Of a stretch of 64,000 bases of DNA, positions 25,375-33,271 are shown piece after piece. Source of the stretch: Mycobacterium sp. DL592 (lineage in GTDB: Bacteria > Actinomycetota > Actinomycetes > Mycobacteriales > Mycobacteriaceae); assembly GCF_011694515.1 (NCBI RefSeq), contig NZ_CP050192.1, positions 4,360,421-4,424,420 of the forward strand, in the 5' to 3' direction. A program made the translations under genes and the position numbers. Below the pieces are notes generated by a model that worked only from the letters and a program-made list of their open reading frames with translations, had not been told where the DNA came from and made no database searches. The stretch's first letter is position 1. Each line of letters begins with the position of its first letter.

Positions 25375-26084
25375 GCCAGCGCGAGGTGCACAACTACATC
25401 GACGACCTGGTCGCCGGGCGCCGTCCCAGGCGATTCACGCCGGACGACTTCGAGGCCGCGCAGATCAGCACGGCCATCTCATTGACGGCTGCCCGGGAGG
25501 GAGCCGACGAGCCTCGTCCGGAGTTCATCGCCGGCCTCAAAGCGATACTGGCACAGGATGGCTCGAGCCCGAGCTCTGATCCGAAAGCACCTCAGCCAGA
25601 TCGCGTCTCGGTAGCCACTCGTCGCCAGGTGATCGTCGGGACGGCCGCTGCGGCCACCGCGGCGGTGGCCGCGGTATCGGTGGACCGGTTGTTCGTCGGA
25701 GTCACCGCCGACAACGACGTCGCATCCGAGGGCACGGCGGAGATGATTCCCACCGACGGGTCATGGGAGACCATCACCGACAGTTCCGCACTGGCCGAGG
25801 GCGCAGTCCACGCGTTCGACCTGGGTTCGGTCAGCGGCTTCGTCCGCCGCACCGGGGGTCGCGTCGAAGCGGTGTCCGGAGTGTGCACCCATCAGGGTTG
25901 CAAGCTGTGGTTCGACCAGAGTTCGGACAGGCTGCGCTGCCCCTGCCATTCGACGTCCTTCTCCCCCGCCGGCCAGGTCTTGACTCACGCGTTGCCCATC
26001 GCGCCGAAACCGCTGCCGCACTTCGAAGTACGCGAAAGAGATGGCGTCATCGAGGTGCTTGCGCCGCCCAGTCAGCCGGCCTGA
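25371..26084 (+). CDS. Membrane-anchored Rieske [2Fe-2S] protein, possible redox-sensing anti-sigma factor
   Basis: A 237-aa protein of three parts. Residues 1-75 are hydrophilic (DDLVAGRRPRRFTPDDFEAA, ISLTAAREGADEPRPEF), resembling the N-terminal segment of ECF anti-sigma partners. Residues 83-110 hold a twin-arginine motif (TRRQVIVG) and one Ala-rich transmembrane helix. Residues 130-237 form a Rieske domain with box I C172-T-H174-Q-G-C177 and box II C190-P-C192-H193, all cluster ligands and the disulfide pair present. The Rieske domain should be outside and the N-terminus inside. A sigma-binding role is inferred from operon position; a plain electron carrier is the alternative. Confidence 0.85.
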   Translation: MSQREVHNYIDDLVAGRRPRRFTPDDFEAAQISTAISLTAAREGADEPRPEFIAGLKAILAQDGSSPSSDPKAPQPDRVSVATRRQVIVGTAAAATAAVAAVSVDRLFVGVTADNDVASEGTAEMIPTDGSWETITDSSALAEGAVHAFDLGSVSGFVRRTGGRVEAVSGVCTHQGCKLWFDQSSDRLRCPCHSTSFSPAGQVLTHALPIAPKPLPHFEVRERDGVIEVLAPPSQPA

Positions 26085-26086
26085 AC

Positions 26087-26108
26087 TGTAACCCCGTCAG
26101 CTATCTAG
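26087..26108 (+). promoter_or_regulatory. Second copy of the bipartite promoter-like motif
   Basis: TGTAACCCC, six unrelated bases, TATCTAG, starting 3 nt after the Rieske stop and ending 4 nt before the ATG at 26113. The half-sites and 6-nt spacing are identical to 24790-24811, which argues that both genes share a regulator or sigma factor. Confidence 0.65.
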
Positions 26109-26112
26109 GTGT

Positions 26113-26385
26113 ATGAACAAGTGCAGCAAGACAATTGAGATCATGACAGCAGTGCTCGCGGCGGTGACCACCTCGGCGGGAGTTGCGAGTGCCGCCGCCA
26201 GAACCACGAACTCGGCGGTCGACATCATCAGCGAACTGCAGGGGCAGGGCTACGACGTACAACTCAACGGCCAGCCCAACGGGGCGCTCGCGCAATGCAC
26301 AGTCACTGCCGTGCATCAAACCGCGCTGGGCCCCAACAAGTTCGGTACGGCCTACGTCGACCTCGACTGCCCCGGTAACGACTAG
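26113..26385 (+). CDS. Small secreted protein with one cysteine pair
   Basis: A 90-aa protein with a signal peptide (about residues 1-28, ending ASAAA) and a 60-residue mature part containing [17 protein letters not shown] and two cysteines ([10 protein letters not shown] and VDLDCP) that may pair. Similar short secreted proteins with this QGYDVQ...QC pattern are frequent in mycobacteria and have no known function. It has its own copy of the bipartite motif and appears leaderless. The stop overlaps the end of the convergent TetR gene by 4 nt. Confidence 0.8.
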   Translation: MNKCSKTIEIMTAVLAAVTTSAGVASAAARTTNSAVDIISELQGQGYDVQLNGQPNGALAQCTVTAVHQTALGPNKFGTAYVDLDCPGND

Positions 26386-26999
26386 ACAGGCACCGCGCGC
26401 AGCGCCTCGGGCAGGCTGGGCAGGAAATGCTTGGTGGCGAAAGCCCGGATGTCGTCGGCGGTCTCCACCGGCTCGGCGCTGGGTAGCAGCTGGATCATCA
26501 GTGCGTAACGCCAGATGCAGTCGGCGAGGTCGTGAACGGCCTGCGGGCCGATGCGGTCGGCGAAACCGGCCGGGAAGATCACCTGCAGGGCCTGTTCGAT
26601 ACGCATGACCGCGGCCGCGTAATGGGTGCGGGCCAGTTCCAGGGTGAGCGCGGGCTCGTCGAGGACCATCCGGTGCAGCACCCGGTGTTCGCGGCTGCGC
26701 AGGATGGCCTGGGTGAACGCCTCGACGTAGTAATTGCTCTGTGGCCGTGCGTCTTTGAGTTCCTCAGCGATGCCGGAGAACAATCGCACGTTCTCCCGAT
26801 CCATGACGGCGGCGACGAGGTCGTCCTTGTTGGCGAACCGGCGGTAGATGGTGGTGCGGCTCACGCCCGCACGGCGGGCGACGTCGTCGAGGGCGACGCG
26901 GCGGATACCGTGCCGGTCGAACTCGACGAGCGCGGCGTCGAGAATGGCTTCCGTCGACAGGTCAGGCATGCCCTGCACGCGCGAAACCGGCTCTGGCAT
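26382..26999 (-). CDS. TetR-family regulator
   Basis: A 205-aa TetR protein with HTH at about residues 15-60 ([20 protein letters not shown], then [13 protein letters not shown]). The 5' end overlaps the DUF2236 gene by 38 bp with the start used here; the internal ATG at 26969 would reduce the overlap to 8 bp. Either way it is the second gene of the operon, and the 15-bp palindrome at 27827-27841 next to the first gene's start is its likely operator. Confidence 0.87.
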   Translation of the reverse strand: MPEPVSRVQGMPDLSTEAILDAALVEFDRHGIRRVALDDVARRAGVSRTTIYRRFANKDDLVAAVMDRENVRLFSGIAEELKDARPQSNYYVEAFTQAILRSREHRVLHRMVLDEPALTLELARTHYAAAVMRIEQALQVIFPAGFADRIGPQAVHDLADCIWRYALMIQLLPSAEPVETADDIRAFATKHFLPSLPEALRAVPV

Positions 27000-27825
27000 A
27001 ACCGTTGTAGCGCACCTTCATCGGCAGATGATCCCATAGCCAGTTCACCGGGCGCGAGCGCCACAGCGCGGCGAAACGTTGATAGTTGCGTTCCTTGCGC
27101 TCGCTCCACGGCAGCCCGAGTACCTCGCGGGTGCGCGGCGGCATGCCGCCGGTGGTCAGGAACGCCGCCACCGGGTTGAACACCGGCGCCACCAGACGCC
27201 ACACCAGCGGGTGGACCGCTTTGGGTCTGGGGAAGCCTTTGGTGACGTAGCCGACGCCGTATTTGGCGGTGGGGTGGGCGACGAGCACCTCGTTGATCAT
27301 GCGGTCCCAGTAGCGCTCGAACTCGGCGTAGTCGGCGGGCATCGGGCGATCACTGACCCCGTAGCGCCGGTACCAGGTCTTGGATTCCAGATACATCTGC
27401 TCCTTCTCGGCGCGAGTGAGGCGCTTGACGAAGGTGTCGGCGAAGTAGAGGGCCTGGTCGAAGAAGGTGGCGTGCGCCCAGTAGTAGGTGTCGGGATCCA
27501 GCGCGTGATAGCGGCCGCCCTCTGGCATGTCGCCCTTGATGTTGACGTGGAAGTCGCGGACCCGCGGGCCGGCGTTGTCGTCGTCGCTGCCGTAGACGGT
27601 CATGAAGATCGGCGGCAGTGAGCGCTTGATCCGAGCGGCGGTGTCAGCGAACCACACCGAGTGGTCGAACACCCCCTGGCCGAGCTCGGCGAGCATGTTC
27701 TGCAGCACCGCGGGACGCGGCCCGATCAGCGGCATGCGGTTGTCCCCGAAGTAGCGCCACACCAGTGACTGCGGGCCCAGCGGCAGGGCGTCGGTGGCCG
27801 ACGTCGGTTCGGCAAGCTCCGTCAT
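26962..27825 (-). CDS. DUF2236 oxygenase-like protein
   Basis: A 287-aa member of the DUF2236 family (related to latex-clearing protein and to the fungal MpaB'-type oxygenases). It shows [20 protein letters not shown], which contains the family histidine, then a tyrosine/arginine-rich segment ([20 protein letters not shown]) and [12 protein letters not shown]. Members are proposed heme-dependent oxygenases, though this short form is uncharacterised. The ATG at 27825 is one base from the palindrome at 27827-27841, so the mRNA is likely leaderless. Confidence 0.83.
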   Translation of the reverse strand: MTELAEPTSATDALPLGPQSLVWRYFGDNRMPLIGPRPAVLQNMLAELGQGVFDHSVWFADTAARIKRSLPPIFMTVYGSDDDNAGPRVRDFHVNIKGDMPEGGRYHALDPDTYYWAHATFFDQALYFADTFVKRLTRAEKEQMYLESKTWYRRYGVSDRPMPADYAEFERYWDRMINEVLVAHPTAKYGVGYVTKGFPRPKAVHPLVWRLVAPVFNPVAAFLTTGGMPPRTREVLGLPWSERKERNYQRFAALWRSRPVNWLWDHLPMKVRYNGYARAGFARAGHA

Positions 27826-27826
27826 G

Positions 27827-27841
27827 TGGAACAGTGTTACA
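27827..27841. promoter_or_regulatory. 15-bp palindromic operator of the DUF2236-tetR operon
   Basis: TGGAACAGTGTTACA fits TGNAACA-N-TGTTNCA, a symmetric TetR-type site. It ends one base before the DUF2236 start codon, so a bound repressor would cover the transcription start. Confidence 0.7.
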
Positions 27842-27931
27842 GATTCCGCACTTTGTACCAACCGCTGGTGACCGACGTCACGCACCATCCCTGCGCCGAG
27901 ATCGACGAAATGTCGGGATCTGCTCGCACTT

Positions 27932-27959
27932 CCTCGGCGAAACCGACGTTTGGGCGAGG
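27932..27959 (-). terminator. Hairpin downstream of the copper ATPase gene
   Basis: CCTCGGCGAAAC pairs with GTTTGGGCGAGG across a 4-nt loop (10 of 12 pairs). It lies 7 nt beyond the stop of the P-type ATPase gene on the minus strand. There is no U-tract. Confidence 0.45.
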
Positions 27960-27966
27960 GAGGCGG

Positions 27967-30075
27967 TCAGCGAAACCGCTTGAGGCGCAGGCTGTTGGTC
28001 ACCACGAGCACCGAGGAGAACGCCATCGCCGCGCCGGCGATCATCGGATTGAGCAGTCCGAGCGCCGCCAGCGGGATGGCCGCGACGTTGTACCCGAACG
28101 CCCAGAACAGGTTCTGCTTGATGATCCGCAGCGTGCGCGCCGACAACCGCAACGCCGTCGGCACCGTCCGCAGGTCCCCGCGCACCAGCGTGATGTCACC
28201 GGCCTCGATGGCGGCGTCGGTGCCGGTGCCCATCGCCATGCCGACATCCGCGGTGGCCAGTGCCACCGAGTCGTTGACGCCGTCGCCCACCATCGCGACC
28301 TTGCGGCCCTGATCCTGCAGGCGCTTGATGGCGTCGGCCTTCTCCGAGGGCAGCACGCCGGCGATCACGTCGCCGGGGGCGATACCCACCTCGGCGGCCA
28401 CCCGCTTCGCCACCGCGGCGTTGTCACCGGTCAGCAGCACCGGGGTGATCCCCATGGACTTGAGCTCGGCGATCGCCTCGGCACTGGTCGGCTTCACGGA
28501 ATCGACCAGCCGGATCACGCCCTGCTGGTGACCATCCCAGCTCACCGCGACGCTGGTGCGCCCGTCGTCGTCCGATGCCCTGGCCACCCGCACCGTCACC
28601 CCGTCGACGACCCCGCGCACACCGGTGCCCGGTTCGTTGACGAAGTCGCTGACCGGCGCGACGGTGAGCCCGCGCTCGCGGGCCGCGGCCACGATCGCGG
28701 CGGCCACCGGGTGCTCGGACGCCGATTCGACGGCCGCCGCCCGAGCCAGCACGACATCGGCATCGGCGCCCTCGACCTCGGCGACGCTCATCGTGCCCGT
28801 CGTCACCGTGCCGGTCTTGTCCAGCACGACGGTATCGATACCGGTGACCGTCTCGAGCACCTGCGGCTCCTTGATCAGCACGCCGAGCTGGGCGCCGCGG
28901 CCGGTGCCGACCAGGATGGCCGTCGGGGTGGCCAGCCCCAGAGCGCACGGGCAGGCGATGATCAGCACCGCCACCGCGGCGGTGAACGCCGACGCCACCG
29001 AATGCCCGGACACCAACCAGCCCGCCAATGTCACCGCGGCGATCCCGAGCACCACCGGCACGAACACCGCCGACACCCGGTCGGCCAGTCGCTGGATCGA
29101 CGCCTTGCCGCCCTGGGCGTCGGCAACCATCCGAGCCATCCGGGCCAGCTGCGTGTCGGAACCAACCCGGTTGGCGCGCAACAGAATTCGCCCGTAGGTG
29201 TTGACCGATCCACCGAGCACCTCGTCGCCGGTCCGGACGTCGGCCGGCACCGACTCACCTGTCATCGCCGAAATGTCCAGCGCCGAGGCGCCGTCGACGA
29301 CCACTCCGTCGGTGGCGACTCGTTCCCCGGGGCGCACCACGATCACGTCACCGACCCGCAGTTCCTCGGCGGGGATGCGGACCTCGGTGTCATCGCGCAG
29401 CACGACGGCGTCCTTGGCCCCCAGCGACAGCAGCGCCCGCAACGCCGCGCCCGCCGACCGCTTGGCTTTGGCCTCCGCATACCGGCCGGCCAGCAGGAAG
29501 ACGGTCACCGCGGCGGCCACCTCGAAGTACACGTGGCCGTGCCCGTGCTGCGCCGTCCCCGTCACGACGGTGAACACCGACCACAGGTAGGCCGCCAGCG
29601 TGCCGATCGACACCAGGGTGTCCATGGTCGACGAGCCGTGCCGCGCGCTGTTGATGGCTGCCTTGTGGAACGGATAGCCGCCCCAGAACACGATCGGCGT
29701 CGCCAGCGCCAACACCACCCACTGCCAGCCGGGGAACTGCCAGGGCATGACCATCGAGATAGCGACGACCGGCACCGCCAGGATTGCCGAGCCGATGAGC
29801 CGCGGCCTCAGTTGGTCGGCCGGGACGTCGTGGTTCATGTGATCGGAGTGGTTCATGTGACCGGAGTGGTCGATGACCGAGGCGTGGTAGCCGGTGGATT
29901 CCACGGCGTGGATGAGGTCGTGTTCGGACACCTGCGGCCCGTGTTGGACGTGCGCCTGCTCGACGGCGAAGTTCACCGTCGCGTTTACGCCGTCCAGGTT
30001 GTTGAGGCTGCGCTCGATCTTGGCCGCGCACGACGCGCAGCTCATGCCCCTCAACTGAAGGTCGGTGGTGTTCAT
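27967..30075 (-). CDS. Copper-translocating P1B-type ATPase (CtpV/CopA-like)
   Basis: A 702-aa heavy-metal P-type ATPase. The N-terminal HMA domain carries C13-A-S-C16, followed by a short His/Met linker (DHSGHMNHSDHMNH). The membrane motif CPC (in IIACPCALGLATPT), DKTGT phosphorylation site, SEHP of the nucleotide domain and MVGDGVNDS hinge are present. It exports Cu(I) from the cytoplasm. The ATG at 30075 follows a copper-box palindrome and a TATAGT -10 element, consistent with a leaderless, copper-induced gene. Confidence 0.94.
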   Translation of the reverse strand: MNTTDLQLRGMSCASCAAKIERSLNNLDGVNATVNFAVEQAHVQHGPQVSEHDLIHAVESTGYHASVIDHSGHMNHSDHMNHDVPADQLRPRLIGSAILAVPVVAISMVMPWQFPGWQWVVLALATPIVFWGGYPFHKAAINSARHGSSTMDTLVSIGTLAAYLWSVFTVVTGTAQHGHGHVYFEVAAAVTVFLLAGRYAEAKAKRSAGAALRALLSLGAKDAVVLRDDTEVRIPAEELRVGDVIVVRPGERVATDGVVVDGASALDISAMTGESVPADVRTGDEVLGGSVNTYGRILLRANRVGSDTQLARMARMVADAQGGKASIQRLADRVSAVFVPVVLGIAAVTLAGWLVSGHSVASAFTAAVAVLIIACPCALGLATPTAILVGTGRGAQLGVLIKEPQVLETVTGIDTVVLDKTGTVTTGTMSVAEVEGADADVVLARAAAVESASEHPVAAAIVAAARERGLTVAPVSDFVNEPGTGVRGVVDGVTVRVARASDDDGRTSVAVSWDGHQQGVIRLVDSVKPTSAEAIAELKSMGITPVLLTGDNAAVAKRVAAEVGIAPGDVIAGVLPSEKADAIKRLQDQGRKVAMVGDGVNDSVALATADVGMAMGTGTDAAIEAGDITLVRGDLRTVPTALRLSARTLRIIKQNLFWAFGYNVAAIPLAALGLLNPMIAGAAMAFSSVLVVTNSLRLKRFR

Positions 30076-30085
30076 GCCGTCGACT

Positions 30086-30102
30086 ATACCCCTGGGGGGT
30101 AT
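30086..30102. promoter_or_regulatory. Copper-box palindrome (CsoR/RicR type) upstream of the ATPase
   Basis: ATACCCC-TGG-GGGGTAT is a perfect palindrome of the kind bound by the CsoR/RicR family of copper-sensing repressors, recognised by its TACCC/GGGTA arms. On the minus strand TATAGT follows at once (30080-30085), so the site overlaps the promoter. No csoR or ricR gene is in the window. Confidence 0.8.
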
Positions 30103-30116
30103 GTCGTCAAGGCTTC

Positions 30117-30809
30117 TCACCAGAGGATGACGAAGCCCGCCCCGTTACGCGCGTCGGTGTCGCCGTCGCAGGACCGCGACGTGCTGCGATAGCTCTCGAC
30201 GACCCTGCTCAACGCCTGCAGTGGCGGGCCCGCGGCCTGCACCAACTCCGACAGGCGAGGGCTTCGGCGGGCATCCCCACCGAAGGTCCTCACACACGGC
30301 AGGTCGGCCAGCACAGCGATCAGGCCGAGCGCCAGCAGCCGCGGCTCGACCGTCTGCCCCGCGATGGCCTGCTCCAGCGTCCGGCCGACCAGTCCGGCCA
30401 GCTCGGCGACCATCTCCTCGTCACGCGGTTCGAGACAGGTCGCGGCGGACAGCCCGGGGACGTGGTGTACGCGGGGCCGCAACCAACCGCCGGCCTGAAG
30501 TTGCTGACGGACCATGGCGGTCGTGCCCTGGTTGGAGCGGGTGACCGCATCGTCCCAGCTCACCTGCGTGGTGAAGCCGAACTGCGCGACGGCCCCGTTG
30601 AGCACCGGGTCACCCGGGCCCTCCGCCCGCCCAGGGTAGGGCCGGCCACCCCGGTCGACGAGGTGGCCGCTGAGGTAGAGATCGGTCACCTTCGCCGCGC
30701 GCAGAGCGATGACCAGCAGCGCCGGGTCACGGCTGCCGAACCGGCCCCGGTCACGATCGAATGCCAGCAGGTAGAGGCGGCCGTGCAAGCTTGCCGGTGG
30801 TTCCGTCAT
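30117..30809 (-). CDS. GPP34 (GOLPH3-like) family protein
   Basis: A 230-aa protein with the GPP34 opening LYLLAFDRDRGRF, then VIALRAAKVTDLYLSGHLVD. The ATG at 30809 is preceded by GGAGGT. The eukaryotic GPP34 proteins bind phosphatidylinositol-4-phosphate; bacterial versions are common in actinobacteria and have no known role. The gene is 41 bp upstream of the copper ATPase on the same strand, but that ATPase has its own promoter. It is divergent from the amidohydrolase gene. Confidence 0.8.
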   Translation of the reverse strand: MTEPPASLHGRLYLLAFDRDRGRFGSRDPALLVIALRAAKVTDLYLSGHLVDRGGRPYPGRAEGPGDPVLNGAVAQFGFTTQVSWDDAVTRSNQGTTAMVRQQLQAGGWLRPRVHHVPGLSAATCLEPRDEEMVAELAGLVGRTLEQAIAGQTVEPRLLALGLIAVLADLPCVRTFGGDARRSPRLSELVQAAGPPLQALSRVVESYRSTSRSCDGDTDARNGAGFVILW

Positions 30810-30930
30810 ACCTCCACGGTGCTGCGCCTGGGCGGCGAGAACACGAGTAGTCGGGTACTCAATCTCGGCGATGCTGGCCACCACCGCGGCGCTGAGTGAC
30901 AATGGGAACATCCGAGCGGAGGTGGTCGAG

Positions 30931-32073
30931 ATGACCCTGACCCATGATCGCGCGACCGCGGCCGCCGAACGCATCGCGGTCCGCTGCGTCGATTCCGATG
31001 TGCACCCCGTACCGCGGCGCGGCGTCATCGTCGACTACATCCCTGAACCGTGGCGCTCGAAGTACTTCCTGTCGCATCCGATCGGCGAGAAGATCTACTA
31101 CGACGCACCCGACTACGCCCACGCCTACGCCATGCGGGTGGACACCTTCCCCGACGACGGCGAATTCGCCGGCACCGACCCGGACCTCATGTTCCGCCAG
31201 CTGATCATGGAGGCCGGCGCCGACATCGCGATCCTGGAACCCCTGGCGTTCGGAGCGCGACTGCCCGAGGCGGCGCAGGCCTCAGCGATCGCCACCAACC
31301 TGTGGATCGACGAGCACTGGCTCAGTGGCGCGAACAACTGGCACCAGCGCTGGCGCGGGTCGATCTCGGTGGCCATCGAGGATCCCGAGGGCGCGGCCCG
31401 CGAAATCGAGAAGTGGGCCGGGCACCCCTTGATGGCGCAGATTCTGATCAAGGCCGAACCGCGCCCGTCGTGGGGTGACCCGAAATACGACCCGATCTGG
31501 CAGGCCGCCACCAAACACGACATCACGGTCAGCTGCCATCTGGCCCGCGGCTCGTTCGAGACACTGCCGATCCCGCCAGTGGGCCTGCCGAGCTACAACC
31601 ACGACTTCATGGTGAGCTATTCGTTGCTGGCCGCCAACCAGGTGATGAGCCTGGTCTTCGATGGCGTCTTCGACCGCTACCCGGGTCTACGGATTGTGTT
31701 GGTAGAGCACGCCTTCAACTGGATCCTGCCGCTGATGTGGCGGATGGACGCCATCTACGAGGCCCGCAAGTCCGTCATGGACATCAAGCGCAAACCCAGC
31801 GAGTACGTCAAGGACCACATCAAGTTCACCACCCAGCCGCTGGACTACCCCGAAGACAAGACCGAACTGCTGCGGGCCTTCGAGTGGATGGAATGCGAGA
31901 AGATCCTGCTGTTCTCCTCGGACTACCCGCACTGGACGTTCGACGACCCGCGCTGGCTGGTCAAGCACCTTCCCGAACACGCCCGCGAGGCAGTGATGTT
32001 CCGCAACGGCATCGAGGTCTACAAACTTCCCGACACCGTTCCGGTGCTGGAAGGACAGACGCGCGTCTTCTAG
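30931..32073 (+). CDS. Amidohydrolase-2 family protein
   Basis: A 380-aa TIM-barrel metal-dependent hydrolase of the amidohydrolase-2 family. Visible metal-site blocks are DSDVHP near the N-terminus, SCHLARGS in the middle, VEHAFNWILP and LLFSSDYPHW toward the end, whose aspartate is the usual catalytic acid. Family members include decarboxylases and hydrolases of aromatic compounds; the substrate is unknown. Start ATG 30931 has GGAGGTGG upstream. The stop overlaps the end of the convergent membrane protein by 4 nt. Confidence 0.88.
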   Translation: MTLTHDRATAAAERIAVRCVDSDVHPVPRRGVIVDYIPEPWRSKYFLSHPIGEKIYYDAPDYAHAYAMRVDTFPDDGEFAGTDPDLMFRQLIMEAGADIAILEPLAFGARLPEAAQASAIATNLWIDEHWLSGANNWHQRWRGSISVAIEDPEGAAREIEKWAGHPLMAQILIKAEPRPSWGDPKYDPIWQAATKHDITVSCHLARGSFETLPIPPVGLPSYNHDFMVSYSLLAANQVMSLVFDGVFDRYPGLRIVLVEHAFNWILPLMWRMDAIYEARKSVMDIKRKPSEYVKDHIKFTTQPLDYPEDKTELLRAFEWMECEKILLFSSDYPHWTFDDPRWLVKHLPEHAREAVMFRNGIEVYKLPDTVPVLEGQTRVF

Positions 32074-32309
32074 GCGCGACGACGCCGGGCGCGGACCAGG
32101 CCGGCGACACCGAGCACCAGCAGCACACCGGCCGCGGTGGCCAGCACCATCGTCAACACCATCAGCGGCGGGTCGTACAGCACCGAGGTGGTGGCGGGCT
32201 GCCCGTCGGTCACCGGCGCGACATCGACGATGCTGCGCACCTGCATCCAGCTCACGACCGCCCCGGCCGCGGCCAGCACGGCAAGCACCAGCTGCACCAC
32301 ATGCCTCAC
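32070..32309 (-). CDS. Small two-helix membrane protein
   Basis: A 79-aa protein from a GTG overlapping the upstream stop by 4 nt. Two transmembrane helices (about residues 4-22 and 45-70) are separated by a short loop, and the C-terminus is RARRRRA. It ends the hemB-linked set of small membrane proteins. Rv0514-like by position; function unknown. Confidence 0.75.
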   Translation of the reverse strand: MRHVVQLVLAVLAAAGAVVSWMQVRSIVDVAPVTDGQPATTSVLYDPPLMVLTMVLATAAGVLLVLGVAGLVRARRRRA

Positions 32310-32809
32310 GATGAGCTCGCCGTCCTGCCCTCGACGAGCTTCGTCAGCTGAGCCCGCAGCTCCCGATGATTGCGGGCCCACGCCTGCGCGGTGCGATCAC
32401 CGCTGAGCCGCACGCCGATCCCGGTACGCCCGCGCGGCACGCCGCTCAGCTCGCCCAGCGCCCTGGAGGTCTGCCATTTCTCCAGTGGCTCACGGGATTT
32501 CGCGCTGTGGGTGGCTTCCGGGTACACCGCGACGATCGTCCGAAGCGGAGTGACCTCGGTACCTTCGCGCAGGCTCTCCGTGGTGAGCTCGACGCTGGTG
32601 TGGATGCGGGCGGCCTTCACCTGCAGGTAGAGAAAGCCGGTGACGAGCACGAGGAACAACATCGGTACGAACGGCTGAAAGCCGGCACCGCCCTTGAGCT
32701 GGATCAGCAGCATCGAGAGCCCGGCCGCCGGCCCGGCCAGCAGCCAGTACCAGCTCGCGCCGCTCTCGTGGAACAACGGCCCGGACTCCGGGTGTGGTTG
32801 CTCAGACAT
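32306..32809 (-). CDS. Conserved membrane protein of the hemB cluster
   Basis: A 167-aa protein with two adjacent transmembrane helices (about 22-40 and 45-65) and a C-terminal cytoplasmic domain (ESLREGTEVTPLRTIVAVYP, ELSGVPRGRTGIGVRL) of the DUF3093-like kind. It overlaps the neighbouring genes by 8 and 4 nt. In mycobacteria such genes sit just after hemB. No function is known; a role in heme handling is not shown by anything in the sequence. Confidence 0.75.
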   Translation of the reverse strand: MSEQPHPESGPLFHESGASWYWLLAGPAAGLSMLLIQLKGGAGFQPFVPMLFLVLVTGFLYLQVKAARIHTSVELTTESLREGTEVTPLRTIVAVYPEATHSAKSREPLEKWQTSRALGELSGVPRGRTGIGVRLSGDRTAQAWARNHRELRAQLTKLVEGRTASSS

Positions 32810-33251
32810 CTGACCTCGGGGTGTCGCCGGGATCGAACCAGGCGCCCACCACCGGTCGGCTCAGCAGCAGGGTCCCGACGATGATCGGCGGCAGGCTCAG
32901 CAGGGTCACCAAGCCGATGTTGACGAAAACCTGCAGAACCCCCACCAGAACGATCAGTGTCAGCCCCAGGCCGAGAGTCGCACGGCGGTAGCGCACGTCA
33001 CCGCCGCGGGTCCTGCCGGCAAGGAAGGCCAGGCCGAGGCCGGCGACGATGCAGACCGCACCCGCCGCCCGCCGGAAGGCCAGCAGCTGATGCACTGACG
33101 CATCGGAGATCGTGGGTGAGACCACCTGGCGAAGTGCCTCGAAACCGAACGTCAGCGCCAGCAGCCCGCCGGCCATCAGCAGCACGGAGCCTGCGATCAG
33201 CAGCCAGAAGGCGATGGTGAGGGCGCGGGGCCTGGATTCGGTTGCGGTCAT
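32802..33251 (-). CDS. Four-helix membrane protein of the hemB cluster
   Basis: A 149-aa protein with about four hydrophobic segments (12-38, 60-82, 92-118, 118-135). The ATG at 33251 was chosen over longer open frames. It lies between the hemB-overlapping gene and the DUF3093-like gene. Function unknown. Confidence 0.75.
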   Translation of the reverse strand: MTATESRPRALTIAFWLLIAGSVLLMAGGLLALTFGFEALRQVVSPTISDASVHQLLAFRRAAGAVCIVAGLGLAFLAGRTRGGDVRYRRATLGLGLTLIVLVGVLQVFVNIGLVTLLSLPPIIVGTLLLSRPVVGAWFDPGDTPRSDV

Positions 33252-33271
33252 CGTCCGGCAGCCTATCGGAG

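Noticed and set aside
27826..30192. 788-aa plus-strand frame antisense to the copper ATPase
   Set aside because: Entirely His/Arg/Gly-rich shadow; all P-type ATPase motifs lie on the minus strand.
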